This document shows, piece by piece, positions 16,383 to 26,318 of a stretch of 64,000 nucleotides of DNA. The stretch is from Colivicinus sp963607765 (GTDB lineage: Bacteria > Bacillota_I > Bacilli_A > Erysipelotrichales > Erysipelotrichaceae). How positions within the stretch are numbered: position 1 is the stretch's first letter; each line of letters opens with the position of its first letter. The position numbers were made by a program, and so were the translations under genes. The notes under the pieces were generated by a model. That model worked only from the letters and a program-made list of their open reading frames with translations. It made no database searches and was not told where the DNA came from. The DNA is taken from contig CAVDDT010000023.1 of assembly GCA_963607765.1 (NCBI GenBank), forward strand, positions 5,733 to 69,732. Reading direction: 5' to 3'.

Positions 16383-18326
16383 TTAAATATCCAAATTCTT
16401 AACAAAGTGAGCATTTTCAACAATAAAGTTCTTACGAGGCTCAACTTCATCACCCATCAGCATTGAGAATACGCTATCTGCATCAATTGCATCCTCAATA
16501 GTAACTCTCTTTAATGTCCTTCTTTCAGGATCTAGAGTAGTCTCCCAAAGTTGGCTAGGATCCATCTCACCAAGACCCTTATATCTTTGAACATCATACT
16601 TTTCATCACCAAAGTCACGCTTTGCAAGTTCTAGTTCCTCATCAGAGTAACAATAACGCAATGTCTTTTGACCCTTAAATACCTTATATAGAGGAGGCAT
16701 AGCAATATATACATAACCGCCTTCGATAAGAGGTTTAAAGTATCTATATAAGAAAGTAAGCATAAGTGCAGCAATATGTTGGCCATCAACATCGGCATCG
16801 GTCATAATTACAATTTTGTGATATCTTAATTTTGAAATATCAAGTTCATCACCAAAACCACAGCCAAATGCTTGAATCATCATTCTAATTTCGGCATTAT
16901 CAAATATTCTATGAAGTCTAGCTTTTTCTACATTAAGAATTTTACCTCTTAAAGGAAGAACAGCTTGGAAATTAGAATCACGACCTTGTTGAGCACTACC
17001 ACCAGCAGAATTACCTTCGACGATATAAATTTCGCATATAGAAGCATCTCTACTAGCACAATCCTTTAATTTAGTAGGCAAGTTACTACCACCAAAATCA
17101 TCTTTTCTTCTAACTGTTTCTCTAGCCTTTTGTGCAGCAAGTCTAGCTTCACTAGCAGATTTAGCCTTATCAATAATAATCTTTGCAACATCTGGATTCT
17201 CTAAAAAACATCTTTTTAAGAAATCTCCAAATACCTTATTAACAACAGGTCTAACTTCAGCATTGCCAAGTTTGCCCTTAGTTTGTCCTTCATATTGAGG
17301 ATCTGGATGCTTAACTGAAACAATAGCAGTTAAGCCCTCTTTTAAATCATCGGTAGTAAAATTAGGATCATCAGGCTTTAATAACTTTTTTTCCTTTGCG
17401 TAAGCATTAACAACTCTAGCTAAAGTTTGTCTAAATCCATCTAGATGCATGCCACCTTCAGGAGTAAAAATATTATTACAAAAAGAATAAACTTTTTCTG
17501 AATAAGAAGTATTATATTGGAAAGCAACTTCTACTGAAATATTTGTTTCATCATCACTGCCATCACAATATAAAACATCATTAAATAATAAATTCTCACC
17601 ATCATTTAAGAATTTGACATATTCTTTAATACCACCTTCATAGCAGAAAGTAGTAGTGCCTTTATTATCGTCATCTTTCTCCCATGTAAAAGTAAATCTA
17701 ATGCCTTTATTTAAGAAAGCCATTTGACGAATTCTATCATATAAAGTCTTATAGTTATAAACAGTACCTTCTTTAAAGATTAAATCATCAGCCTTAAATC
17801 TAACAGTAGAACCGGTTTCAGACTTATCACAAGTACCAATTTCAACTAAAGATTTATCTACTTTTCCACCATCATGGAATCTAACAAAATAAACTTTGCC
17901 ATCTTTATGAATAGTAACTTCTAGCCATTTACTTAAAGCATTAACAACACTAGCACCTACACCGTGTAGACCACCAGATACTTTATAAGCACCTCCACCA
18001 AATTTACCACCAGCATGTAAGACAGTAAAAATAGTTTCAACAGTTGAAATACCAGTCTTTTTGTGAATTTCAACCGGCATACCACGACCATCATCCTTAA
18101 CTGTAACAATATCATCTTTATCTACAGTAATTTCGATGTGTTTTGCATAGCCAGCTAAAGCTTCATCGACAGAGTTATCAACAATTTCCCATACCAAGTG
18201 ATGAAGGCCAGTATCAGAAGTGGTACCAATATACATACCAGGTCTTTTTCTAACAGCCTCAAGTCCCTCTAAGACTTGAATATCATCAGAAGTATAATTG
18301 TCATGTTTAATATTTGTATCAGACAT
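16383..18326 (-). CDS. gyrB: DNA gyrase subunit B
   Basis: The ATPase subunit of gyrase, 647 residues. GHKL ATP-site motifs are present (EIVDNSVDEALAG, DDGRGMP, GGLHGVGASVVNALS), followed by the transducer domain and the Toprim domain (EGNSAGGSAQQGRD, PLRGKILNVEKA, TDADVDGQHI). The C-terminus ends soon after the family tail. AGGAG precedes the ATG. It lies 1 bp after recF and is co-transcribed with gyrA. Confidence 0.98.
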   Translation of the reverse strand: MSDTNIKHDNYTSDDIQVLEGLEAVRKRPGMYIGTTSDTGLHHLVWEIVDNSVDEALAGYAKHIEITVDKDDIVTVKDDGRGMPVEIHKKTGISTVETIFTVLHAGGKFGGGAYKVSGGLHGVGASVVNALSKWLEVTIHKDGKVYFVRFHDGGKVDKSLVEIGTCDKSETGSTVRFKADDLIFKEGTVYNYKTLYDRIRQMAFLNKGIRFTFTWEKDDDNKGTTTFCYEGGIKEYVKFLNDGENLLFNDVLYCDGSDDETNISVEVAFQYNTSYSEKVYSFCNNIFTPEGGMHLDGFRQTLARVVNAYAKEKKLLKPDDPNFTTDDLKEGLTAIVSVKHPDPQYEGQTKGKLGNAEVRPVVNKVFGDFLKRCFLENPDVAKIIIDKAKSASEARLAAQKARETVRRKDDFGGSNLPTKLKDCASRDASICEIYIVEGNSAGGSAQQGRDSNFQAVLPLRGKILNVEKARLHRIFDNAEIRMMIQAFGCGFGDELDISKLRYHKIVIMTDADVDGQHIAALMLTFLYRYFKPLIEGGYVYIAMPPLYKVFKGQKTLRYCYSDEELELAKRDFGDEKYDVQRYKGLGEMDPSQLWETTLDPERRTLKRVTIEDAIDADSVFSMLMGDEVEPRKNFIVENAHFVKNLDI

Positions 18327-18327
18327 T

Positions 18328-19368
18328 TTAAGACTCCTTTATCTCAATTAAATTAAAATCATCAGTAATATTCATTCCTATTAAATCAGTCCCAGTAATA
18401 ATAACTTGAGTATCACTAGGAATAATCTTTAATAATCTTTCTTTATTTTCCTTATCTAGTTCAGATAAGATATCATCAAGAAGTAAAATAGGAACATCAT
18501 TAATCTTCATTCTTATATATTCTTCAAGCGCAAGTTTAAACGCAATTAGAACCATTCTTGTTTGACCTTGACTAGCAATAGTTTCAAGTCTTTCATTTTT
18601 CATATAGAAATAATAGTCTTCATGATGAGTTCCAAAACTAGCATAGTGATAAAGAAAATCTTTTTCATGACTTCTTTTAATATCCTCTTCCAGTTTTTCA
18701 ATTTCACTGCACTTCTTATAAACAACTTTTATTTCACCATCATATCCAGAAATCTTTTTATAATAATCATTAATATAAAAATTAATCGTTTCAATAAAAT
18801 CTTGTCTATCTCTAATAATGATTTTCATCATTTCAATCATCTTGCCTTCGATAATTTCTAAATAATCATTATCTATTTTTTCTTCCTTTAAAAGCTTATT
18901 TTTATCCTTAAGCAAAGAATTATAAGCAAGCAAACTATTTAAATATTCTTTATTAACTTTGCCTATTTCAATATCTAATAGTCTTCTTCTTTCTTTTGGA
19001 GAATCATTAAATAAATTAAGATCAGATGGCTTAAATAATATACAATTTAGTTTTCCAATAAATTGTGAAGTCTTTTTAACAGGATTATCATTTATATATA
19101 AACGCTTGCCATTTTGACTAATCACAACTTTAAATTTATCTTTATCACTTAAACATTCTATCCTAGAATATTCTTCATCTTTTTTAATCAAATCACGATC
19201 ATCTAAAGTTCTAAATGATTTTGTATTAGACACAACAATTAAGCTTTCTAGAATGTTAGTTTTGCCGACACCATTTTTTCCAATGATAATATTTAAGCCC
19301 GGCTTAAAAGATAAAGACTTTACTTTATAATTTCGATAATTATTAAGTCTTAAGGAACTAACTAACAT
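18328..19368 (-). CDS. recF: DNA replication and repair protein RecF
   Basis: RecF is an SMC-like ATPase that helps load RecA at gaps with RecO and RecR. The 346-residue protein has Walker A GKNGVGKTNILES near residue 34, the ABC-type signature ASQGQTRMVLIAFKLA and Walker B PILLLDDILSELD. It overlaps the yaaA stop by 7 bp, the conserved yaaA-recF-gyrB order. Confidence 0.97.
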   Translation of the reverse strand: MLVSSLRLNNYRNYKVKSLSFKPGLNIIIGKNGVGKTNILESLIVVSNTKSFRTLDDRDLIKKDEEYSRIECLSDKDKFKVVISQNGKRLYINDNPVKKTSQFIGKLNCILFKPSDLNLFNDSPKERRRLLDIEIGKVNKEYLNSLLAYNSLLKDKNKLLKEEKIDNDYLEIIEGKMIEMMKIIIRDRQDFIETINFYINDYYKKISGYDGEIKVVYKKCSEIEKLEEDIKRSHEKDFLYHYASFGTHHEDYYFYMKNERLETIASQGQTRMVLIAFKLALEEYIRMKINDVPILLLDDILSELDKENKERLLKIIPSDTQVIITGTDLIGMNITDDFNLIEIKES

Positions 19369-19574
19369 ATCGTATATTTAGCTCCTAAAACTTCAATAAC
19401 ATCTCCTTTATATAATTTCTTTCCTCTTCTGTTTTCATTTTGGCCATTAACAAGTATTTCATTGCTCATGAGAAATACTTTTGTTTCACCACCAGTAGAA
19501 ACAATATCTGCAATCTTTAAAAATTGTCCTAACGTGACATATTCATCTCTAATAGTAATCTTTTCCATATTCAT
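19362..19574 (-). CDS. yaaA: S4-domain RNA-binding protein YaaA
   Basis: A 70-residue protein with one S4 domain (LGQFLKIADIVSTGG, then NGQNENRRGKKLYKGDVIEV), matching the small S4 protein found between dnaN and recF in Bacillota; it may bind rRNA. Two start codons (19574 and 19568) are possible. TATAAT (19584-19579) is only 4 nt before the first and 10 nt before the second, and no Shine-Dalgarno is present. A terminator separates it from dnaN, so this is a promoter-proximal gene. Confidence 0.92.
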   Translation of the reverse strand: MNMEKITIRDEYVTLGQFLKIADIVSTGGETKVFLMSNEILVNGQNENRRGKKLYKGDVIEVLGAKYTIC

Positions 19575-19624
19575 TAAAATTATATCATTTTTTTGAAGTT
19601 TTGTTTCGCATGTATAAGAGTAAA

Positions 19625-19660
19625 CAAAAAATAAAACCTCAAAATTTGAGGCCTTATTTT
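19625..19660 (-). terminator. dnaN terminator
   Basis: After dnaN the minus strand has CCTCAAA paired with TTTGAGG, extended by AAAATAA with TTATTTT, and a T run ending near 19625. It separates dnaA-dnaN from the yaaA-recF-gyrBA operon. Confidence 0.8.
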
Positions 19661-19689
19661 CGTTTTAAAGATATTTTTATTAAATTAGA

Positions 19690-20808
19690 CTACTTATAAG
19701 TTCTAACTGGAGAAATTAATTGCACAACGCTTTCATCTGTTTTATCAGTAATAATGAGTGGCTTTAGTTCACCAGAAAAAGACATCACGATTTCATCAGC
19801 ACTTAAAGCCTTTAAGGCATCAATTAAATACTTACCAGAACAAGATATTTCAAATGGTTTTCCTTCAAAAGAAACAACATTAATATTTTCATAAGAGGAA
19901 CCATTGGAACCACTAGCTGTAATATCAACTTTAGTTTCACTAATAGAAAGTTTAACTATGTTTTTTCCATCAGCCTTAATAAAACTAGAACGATCAATTG
20001 CACTAGATAAATCTTTTGCCTTAACAACCAACTTTTGAGTAAAAGAAGCAGGAATTAGTTTAGAAACATCAGGAAATTCATCATCAAGAAGTCTAGTTTG
20101 AATAATTGTGTTATTAAACATGAAAATAATTTTTTGATTATCTATACAAATTTCTATTTCTTCTATATTAGTAATTGAATGAGCAATATCTAATAAATAT
20201 TTACGAGGAATAGTAATATTAAATTCTAAATCTTCATCTAAACTAACAGTCTTAGAAGCTAAACGGTATGAATCAGTCGCATTTACATATAGTTTTCCAC
20301 CACTAGCTTTAAAATTAACACCAGTAAGAATAGGACGTGTATCTTTATCTGAACAAGCAAATGAAGTTTCTTCAACAATTTTTAAAAAGTTATATGTAGA
20401 AAACTTAAATGTAGTTTTATTAATATCAAAATTAATATAAGGATAATCGCTGCTATTCATAGCATTTATCTTGAATTCAGAATTGCCACCATAGATTTTA
20501 ACAATCGCATTATCAAATGTTTCTAAATTAATATATTCCGAATCAATCTTTCTTACAATTTCAAGAAGATATTTCGCCTCAATTACTATTTCGCCTTCTT
20601 CAGTAATATTTAAATTGTTTCTTTCCTCATTTCTTACAATAGAAATTTTAATAGAAATATTAGTATCAGAAGAAATAATAGTTAAATCATTATTGTTAGC
20701 TATCATTTTAATTCCATTTAATGAAGGCAAAGGTGTTGAACTAGAAATTCCTTTTGCAGCTACAGCTAAGGCATCTAAGAATTCACGTTTATTAATTTTG
20801 AAGATCAT
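19690..20808 (-). CDS. dnaN: DNA polymerase III sliding clamp (beta subunit)
   Basis: The 372 residues form three repeated clamp domains: an N-terminal KINKREFLDALAVAAKG, a central DSYRLASKTV, and the C-terminal SPVRTYK tail near the peptide-binding pocket (typically MPxR, here SPVR). GGAGC lies 8 nt before the ATG. It follows dnaA and the inter-gene DnaA-box cluster. Confidence 0.97.
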   Translation of the reverse strand: MIFKINKREFLDALAVAAKGISSSTPLPSLNGIKMIANNNDLTIISSDTNISIKISIVRNEERNNLNITEEGEIVIEAKYLLEIVRKIDSEYINLETFDNAIVKIYGGNSEFKINAMNSSDYPYINFDINKTTFKFSTYNFLKIVEETSFACSDKDTRPILTGVNFKASGGKLYVNATDSYRLASKTVSLDEDLEFNITIPRKYLLDIAHSITNIEEIEICIDNQKIIFMFNNTIIQTRLLDDEFPDVSKLIPASFTQKLVVKAKDLSSAIDRSSFIKADGKNIVKLSISETKVDITASGSNGSSYENINVVSFEGKPFEISCSGKYLIDALKALSADEIVMSFSGELKPLIITDKTDESVVQLISPVRTYK

Positions 20809-20949
20809 GCGACAGCTCCTTTATTTTTATATAAATATATATCTAATAATTATTAAGGTGTGCAAAGATGTGGAAAACTTATTAACACACTTTAAATATA
20901 GCTTTATTTTAACATTTTTAATATGGAAAATTTTGTGTATATTTGTGGA
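20809..20949. promoter_or_regulatory. second DnaA-box cluster / candidate unwinding region between dnaA and dnaN
   Basis: The interval has an exact TTTTCCACA on the minus strand (20877-20869), near-matches (TTATTAACA at 20879-20887 and GTCCACAAA at about 20949-20941) and a very AT-rich run at 20820-20856. A bipartite origin flanking dnaA, as in Bacillus subtilis, is likely; the AT-rich run would be the unwinding element. Confidence 0.65.
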
Positions 20950-22290
20950 CTAACCAATTAGCTTTTCGATTTCATTAATTGCCTTTAAATAAGCTGGGTC
21001 TGTTTTAATTAATTTTTCTACTTTCTCACAAGCACTCATAACGGTAGAATGATCACGTTTTCCAAACTCATTGCCAATTTCCTTATAAGGAGAATCAATT
21101 AATTTACGACAAAGATACATCGCAATATGACGAGGAATAGCAATATTTTTAGTTCTATTTGAAGAAACTATCTGTTGTTTGGAAATATTGTAATAATCGC
21201 ATACCACTTTCTTTATTTTATTAATATTAAGCTCATTTTTATTTTCCACGATTTGGTCTTTAAAAGCTTCAGTAGCTAATTTTAAAGTAATATGATCTTC
21301 ATGATTAGTATTAAAATTAATGAAATAGAATAATAAACGATTAACAGCACCTTCTAGAGATCTTACATCTTGAGAAAAGTTAGTTGCAATGTAAGATAAA
21401 ACATCATCATCTACTTTTTCGTTAACAGCGACATTATTTGCAATTTTCATTTTTAAGATTTGAATACTAGTTTCATATTCTGGAGATTCGATATTAACGT
21501 TTAAACCCTGATTAAATCTAGATAATAATCTACTCTCTAAACCTTTAATCTCGGATGGAGTTTTATCTGCGGTAATGCAAATCTGTTTACGATTATTAAC
21601 AAGGATATTAAAAATTGAGAAGAATACTTCCTGAGTCCAGTTCTTGCCAGCAATAAATTGAATATCGTCAACAAGCAATAAATCTAAATCATAGAAAGAA
21701 CTCTTAAATTCATCAATACAATCTTCTTTTTTAGATTTAGCTAATGCTTCTATAAAACCAAGACCAGAAATAAAACCTATTTTTTTATTAGGGTAACTAA
21801 TTCTTACTTCATTACCGATAGCATTTAATAAATGTGTTTTTCCAAGACCGGAATTGCCATATATAAATAAAGGATTATAAACAATACCAGGATTTTTTGC
21901 ACAAGTAAATGAAGCTAATTGAGCTTGATTATTTGATCTTCCAAGAACAAAGTTAGAAAAGTTTTGATTAATATCTAACTCTCTATCAAAGAAATCATTG
22001 TGGACAATTGGAGCTACTTTTTTAAGTAAATCTTCTTCTTCTACAAAAGAGAAATTAACATGTTCACCATATTTTTCCTCAAAAGCTTGTTCAATTAAAT
22101 CTTTATATTGAATAATTAAAGACTTAGTAATGAAATTTTGTACAGCGACAAGCGCACCGGATTCATCAACATTCACAAGACGAGTATTAACAATATAAGG
22201 ATCAAAGATATTGTCGTCTATTTGGTGTGTGTCATATATCGTTTGAAGCGTATCACTCCATAGTTTTTTATAATAATAGTCAATATTCAT
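20950..22290 (-). CDS. dnaA: chromosomal replication initiator protein DnaA
   Basis: DnaA binds TTWTNCACA boxes, forms an ATP-dependent helix and opens oriC. From the ATG at 22290 (MNIDYYYKKLWSDTL) it has 446 residues: domain I, a short linker, the AAA+ core with Walker A GNSGLGKTH and Walker B LLVDDIQF, and C-terminal HTH domain IV (GKRDHSTVMSACEKV). The longer in-frame start at 22371 would translate DnaA boxes and is rejected. A TATAAT at about 22320 lies 24 nt upstream; no Shine-Dalgarno is seen. Confidence 0.97.
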   Translation of the reverse strand: MNIDYYYKKLWSDTLQTIYDTHQIDDNIFDPYIVNTRLVNVDESGALVAVQNFITKSLIIQYKDLIEQAFEEKYGEHVNFSFVEEEDLLKKVAPIVHNDFFDRELDINQNFSNFVLGRSNNQAQLASFTCAKNPGIVYNPLFIYGNSGLGKTHLLNAIGNEVRISYPNKKIGFISGLGFIEALAKSKKEDCIDEFKSSFYDLDLLLVDDIQFIAGKNWTQEVFFSIFNILVNNRKQICITADKTPSEIKGLESRLLSRFNQGLNVNIESPEYETSIQILKMKIANNVAVNEKVDDDVLSYIATNFSQDVRSLEGAVNRLLFYFINFNTNHEDHITLKLATEAFKDQIVENKNELNINKIKKVVCDYYNISKQQIVSSNRTKNIAIPRHIAMYLCRKLIDSPYKEIGNEFGKRDHSTVMSACEKVEKLIKTDPAYLKAINEIEKLIG

Positions 22291-22801
22291 AATACTTTTA
22301 AACCAAGTACCGTTATTATAGGACACGAGTTTTCCACATTTCAAGGCAAAAAGTTGGCAAGTTTTCCACATTCAACATTTTAAAAAAACACTAGAATAGA
22401 TAACCAAGGCTTCTAAGTGAGTTTTCCACACTTTTCCACATCTTTTAAATGTGGATTAAATGTTTAAAACTTTTCCACAAAGTTTTCCACTGTGGAAAAG
22501 TGTGCATAAAAAAATCTTTCCACAAGATTTTACACAAAGTACTTTTAAAATAAACCTTTAAATAAAGTATATTTTTTATTTTTCCACTTATTCACATTAT
22601 GTGGAAAAGTCTAAAAAGTGGATGGGGATAAAATTATAAACTTTCTTTTAGATTATGCGAAAAGTGTTGAAAATAAAGGAAAATTGCCCACACAAAGTTT
22701 TCCACTTATCAACAATTTAATTTGTTAGTTATTTTAACTTTTTAACAAATATTTCCAGGGTAAGTTTTCCACTTTTATTTTTAATTAAATAAGCATGTTT
22801 G
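22291..22801. promoter_or_regulatory. oriC: DnaA-box cluster upstream of dnaA
   Basis: Exact TTTTCCACA boxes start at 22330, 22362, 22422, 22432 and 22471, with reverse-strand copies at 22491-22499 and 22600-22608. TTTTCCACT or similar variants start at 22483, 22580, 22698 and 22765; CTTTCCACA, TTTTACACA, TTATTCACA and TTATCAACA variants are also present. Gene direction switches from minus to plus across this interval, as expected at a bidirectional origin. No ORF of note is inside. Confidence 0.93.
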
Positions 22802-22811
22802 TATAATATTG

Positions 22812-23150
22812 ATGATGGAAGCAAATAAATATCAAGAATTAGCTATGCGAACTTTAAATAAGGATATTAAAAAAGAAGATATTCTTATTAATGCATCAAT
22901 GGGCTTATGTGGTGAATCCGGCGAGGTTGTTGATTTAGTAAAGAAACATCTTTTTCAAGGACATGATTTAGATAAAGAAAAAATAATAAAAGAACTTGGC
23001 GACGTTGCTTGGTATCTTGCGGAAAGTTGCGTAGCGTTAGATATTAGTTTAGATGAAGTATTGGAAAAGAATATTAAAAAATTAAAAGAACGTTTTCCAA
23101 ATGGATTTGACAGTGAAAAATCAATTAAAAGAAATGAAGGTAATATGTAA
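22812..23150 (+). CDS. MazG-like nucleotide pyrophosphohydrolase
   Basis: An all-alpha NTP pyrophosphohydrolase of about 112 residues, which removes pyrophosphate from (possibly non-canonical) nucleoside triphosphates. The metal-binding ExxE...ExxD pattern is visible in CGESGEVVDLVKKH and KELGDVAWYLAES. It has one domain, unlike full-length MazG. Two adjacent ATGs (22812, 22815) follow TATAAT (22802-22807) with 4 or 7 nt spacing and no Shine-Dalgarno, so the second ATG may head a leaderless mRNA. It is the first gene of a rightward operon. Confidence 0.9.
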   Translation: MMEANKYQELAMRTLNKDIKKEDILINASMGLCGESGEVVDLVKKHLFQGHDLDKEKIIKELGDVAWYLAESCVALDISLDEVLEKNIKKLKERFPNGFDSEKSIKRNEGNM

Positions 23151-23821
23151 TGTATAAAACAAATGATTTATTAGATTTAAGTCATACTTTAGCTTGTGAT
23201 TATTTAAAAGAATTTGAATATCCATGGCTTGCCTTAAAAGGAATAAGCGATGAAATTATTAAATTAGGAAAGACCTTAGATAAAAATGAATACAATGAAG
23301 TAAAAGAAAATGTATGGGTTCATAAAACAGCTAAAGTATTTGAAAGTGCTTATTTAGGTGCTCCTTTAATTATTGGACCAAACAGTGAAATAAGACATTG
23401 TGCGTTTATAAGAGGATCAGCTCTAGTTGGTTCTAATTGTGTTGTGGGAAATTCTGTTGAACTTAAAAACGTCATTATTTTTGATAATGTACAAGTTCCT
23501 CATTATAACTATGTTGGTGATTCTATCTTAGGCTATAAATCTCATATGGGCGCTGGCTCCATTACTTCAAATGTGAAGTCTGATAAAACACTTGTTGTGG
23601 TAAAAAACTTTGATGGTGAAAAGATTGAAACTGGCCTTAAAAAGTTCGGTGCAATTCTAGGAGATAATGTTGAAGTTGGCTGCAATTCAGTTTTAAATCC
23701 AGGCACTATAATAGGAAGAAATACAAATATTTACCCAGTTAGTAGAGTTAGAGGAATTATTCCTTCTAATAGTATTTATAAAGATGATAAACATATTGTT
23801 TTAAAGGAAAACAATGATTAA
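23150..23821 (+). CDS. left-handed beta-helix (hexapeptide) acyl/nucleotidyltransferase-like protein
   Basis: The 223-residue protein has repeated hexapeptide turns (VWVHKTAKV, APLIIGPNSEI, GSNCVVGNSV, LGDNVEVGCNSVLNPGTIIGRNTNIYP), the LbetaH fold of GlmU/LpxA-type enzymes. The N-terminal 50 residues do not form a GlmU uridylyltransferase domain, so it is not complete GlmU. It is probably an acetyltransferase acting on a sugar nucleotide, but the substrate cannot be read from sequence. It overlaps the mazG-like stop by 1 bp. Confidence 0.8.
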   Translation: MYKTNDLLDLSHTLACDYLKEFEYPWLALKGISDEIIKLGKTLDKNEYNEVKENVWVHKTAKVFESAYLGAPLIIGPNSEIRHCAFIRGSALVGSNCVVGNSVELKNVIIFDNVQVPHYNYVGDSILGYKSHMGAGSITSNVKSDKTLVVVKNFDGEKIETGLKKFGAILGDNVEVGCNSVLNPGTIIGRNTNIYPVSRVRGIIPSNSIYKDDKHIVLKENND

Positions 23822-24461
23822 GGCAATTATTTTTGATTTGGATGGAACACTATTAAATACAATTGAAGATTTAAATGATAGTGTTAATAAAACATATGAA
23901 GCATTAGGATATGACTGTAAAGATTCGGTTTTATTAACCATGGCCAAAGTGGGACATGGAATTAGAAATCTAATTAGTCAATGTTTCAAACAAGAAGATG
24001 TCGAAAAAGCTTATAAAACTTTTCTTGAAATATACAATAAGAATTACGATAAAAAGACTAAGCCATATGACGGTATTAAAGAATTAATAGATGTGTTAAG
24101 TGAAAGAAACATCTTAATCGGAGTTAATTCTAATAAAAACGATATATATACAAAACATTTAATTGAAAAGAATTTTCCTAAAATTAATTTAGAATATGTT
24201 TTAGGACATATTGAAGGTTTTAATGTTAAACCTGATCCAAAGGGTGCTAATTTAATTCTTGAAAAAATGAATGTTTCAAATGATGAATGTTTATATATAG
24301 GTGATAGTCAAACTGATTATCTAACAGCTATTAATGGCGGTTTTGTTCCCCTTTCAGTAACATGGGGCTTTAGAAGTAAAGAACAATTAAAAGAAGCTGG
24401 GGCTACTAACATGGTAGATAGTCCAATGGAAATATTAAATTATCTAGAGGTGAGAAAATGA
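23814..24461 (+). CDS. HAD-family phosphatase, phosphoglycolate phosphatase-like
   Basis: The 215-residue protein has HAD motif I FDLDGTLLNT near the N-terminus, a helical cap, motif II GVNSNKND, and motifs III and IV around KPDPKGANLIL and YIGDSQTDYLTA. The organisation is that of subfamily IA phosphatases such as Gph. The substrate is not certain. The start overlaps the preceding gene by 8 bp and the stop overlaps pepF by 4 bp. Confidence 0.85.
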   Translation: MIKAIIFDLDGTLLNTIEDLNDSVNKTYEALGYDCKDSVLLTMAKVGHGIRNLISQCFKQEDVEKAYKTFLEIYNKNYDKKTKPYDGIKELIDVLSERNILIGVNSNKNDIYTKHLIEKNFPKINLEYVLGHIEGFNVKPDPKGANLILEKMNVSNDECLYIGDSQTDYLTAINGGFVPLSVTWGFRSKEQLKEAGATNMVDSPMEILNYLEVRK

Positions 24462-26263
24462 GTGAAGTTGTAAAAGAAAGAAAAGATATTGAAGAAAAAG
24501 ATAAGTGGGACTTAAGTTCTTTATTTAAAAGTGATGAAGAATTTGAAAATACATTAAAAAAAGTTTCTTCAAAAATAAGTAATTTTAAGAAATATGAAGG
24601 AAAACTAAATAACGCAAATGATATTCTAGCTTTTTTAAATGAGAAAGATGATATTAGTAAAGATGCTAGCAATGTTTTTTGTTATGCATCATTAAGAAAA
24701 GTAGAAGATACAAGAAAAAATGAAGCCTTAGCGATGTTTTCAAAGGCTTATGCTTTAATTGTTGAACTTCAAACTGCATTATCTTTCGCTAATCCTGAAA
24801 TATTAGCTAATGATGATGGAAAACTAAAGGAAATAATTAATGCTGAATCATTAAAAGATTACAAAATTTACTTAAATGATTTATTAAGAAATAAGCCTCA
24901 TATGTTATCTAGCAAGGAAGAGGCTATCTTAGCTTCTTTTGCAGAAGTATTTAATACGCCCGAACAAACTATGTCAGCTTTAACTAATGCTGACCTCAAG
25001 TTTCCAAGTGTAGAAGATAGTGAAGGCAACAAACATGAATTGACAGAATCTACTTATATTCTTCTTCAAACTAGTAAAGATCGAATATTAAGAAAAAATG
25101 CATTTGATACTTTCTATGAAGTATATAAGAATCATATTAATACCCTAGCTACTACATATACTGGCAATGTAAAGGCTGGTGTTACAGAAGCTAGACTTAG
25201 AGGATACAAATCTTCTAGAGAAATGAGAATGTCTAGCGACAACATTCCAGAATCTGTTTATGACAATCTAATAGATACTGTTCATTCTAGAATGGATGTT
25301 ATGTATAGATACTTAAGACTTAGAAAAAGAATTCTTAAGCTAGATGATCTTCATTATTATGATTTATATACACCTCTTACAAGTACTATTAATGATAAAT
25401 ATAGCTATGAAGACGCAAAGAGAATGGTGCTTGAAGCAGTTAAACCATTAGGTGAAGAATATGTAAGTAGAGTAAAGAAAGCTTTTGAAGATAGATGGGT
25501 AGATGTTTATCCAAATATAGGCAAAGAATCTGGTGCCTTCTCAAGTGGAACATATACTTCTAATCCATACATAAAGATGAACTTTACAGGTACTCTTGAT
25601 TCTGTTTCGACATTAGCTCATGAGATGGGACATTCTCAACATTCATGGCTAACAAACCATACTCAGCCTCATCAATATAGTGATTACACAATGTTCGTGG
25701 CCGAAGTTGCTTCTACAGTAAATGAGAATCTTTTAATTGAGAAGATGCTTAAAGAAGAAACTGATTTAAACAAGAAATTAGCTTTATTAAATCAATATCT
25801 TGAAGGTTTTAAGGGCACTGTCTATAGACAAACAATGTTTGCGGAATTTGAAAAAGATACGCATGCGATGTGTGAAAAAGGCGAAGCTTTAACTGCCGAA
25901 TCTTTAAGTGATGAATATCTAAAACTTATAAAACTATATTTTGGTGATGATATGGTTATTGATGAAAAAGTAAAATACGAATGGGCAAGAATTCCTCATT
26001 TCTACTATTTCTTTTATGTGTATGTATACGCGACTGGTTTCTCAAGTGCGTGTGCGATATCTGAAAATATCTTAAATGGTAAAGAAAATGCGGTTAAAAA
26101 CTACTTAGAATTCCTTTCAATGGGATCAAGCAAATCTCCACTTGATGAATTAAAACATGCAGGTGTGGATTTAACTACTCCTGAGCCAATTAATATTGCT
26201 TTAGATAAATTTGAAAAAGTATTAATTGAAGCTGAAAAGATTGCAGACCAATTAGGACTTTAA
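24458..26263 (+). CDS. pepF: oligoendopeptidase F, peptidase family M3
   Basis: A cytoplasmic zinc metallopeptidase that cleaves oligopeptides, 601 residues as is usual for PepF. The catalytic HEMGH motif with following SQHSW is near residue 390, and the third zinc ligand region is EVASTVNE. The N-terminus WDLSSLFKSDEEFE is the family entry sequence. It is the last gene of the operon, followed by a strong terminator. Confidence 0.95.
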   Translation: MSEVVKERKDIEEKDKWDLSSLFKSDEEFENTLKKVSSKISNFKKYEGKLNNANDILAFLNEKDDISKDASNVFCYASLRKVEDTRKNEALAMFSKAYALIVELQTALSFANPEILANDDGKLKEIINAESLKDYKIYLNDLLRNKPHMLSSKEEAILASFAEVFNTPEQTMSALTNADLKFPSVEDSEGNKHELTESTYILLQTSKDRILRKNAFDTFYEVYKNHINTLATTYTGNVKAGVTEARLRGYKSSREMRMSSDNIPESVYDNLIDTVHSRMDVMYRYLRLRKRILKLDDLHYYDLYTPLTSTINDKYSYEDAKRMVLEAVKPLGEEYVSRVKKAFEDRWVDVYPNIGKESGAFSSGTYTSNPYIKMNFTGTLDSVSTLAHEMGHSQHSWLTNHTQPHQYSDYTMFVAEVASTVNENLLIEKMLKEETDLNKKLALLNQYLEGFKGTVYRQTMFAEFEKDTHAMCEKGEALTAESLSDEYLKLIKLYFGDDMVIDEKVKYEWARIPHFYYFFYVYVYATGFSSACAISENILNGKENAVKNYLEFLSMGSSKSPLDELKHAGVDLTTPEPINIALDKFEKVLIEAEKIADQLGL

Positions 26264-26284
26264 TAATTCTTCCATAGCATGTTT

Positions 26285-26317
26285 AAAATAGCGTATCTAA
26301 TAGATACGCTATTTTTT
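26285..26317 (+). terminator. pepF operon terminator
   Basis: A perfect 15-bp stem (26285-26299 with 26301-26315) is followed by TTTTTT. Confidence 0.92.
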
Positions 26318-26318
26318 A

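Noticed and set aside
22291..22371. N-terminal extension of DnaA
   Set aside because: It translates two DnaA boxes; family N-terminus begins at 22290.
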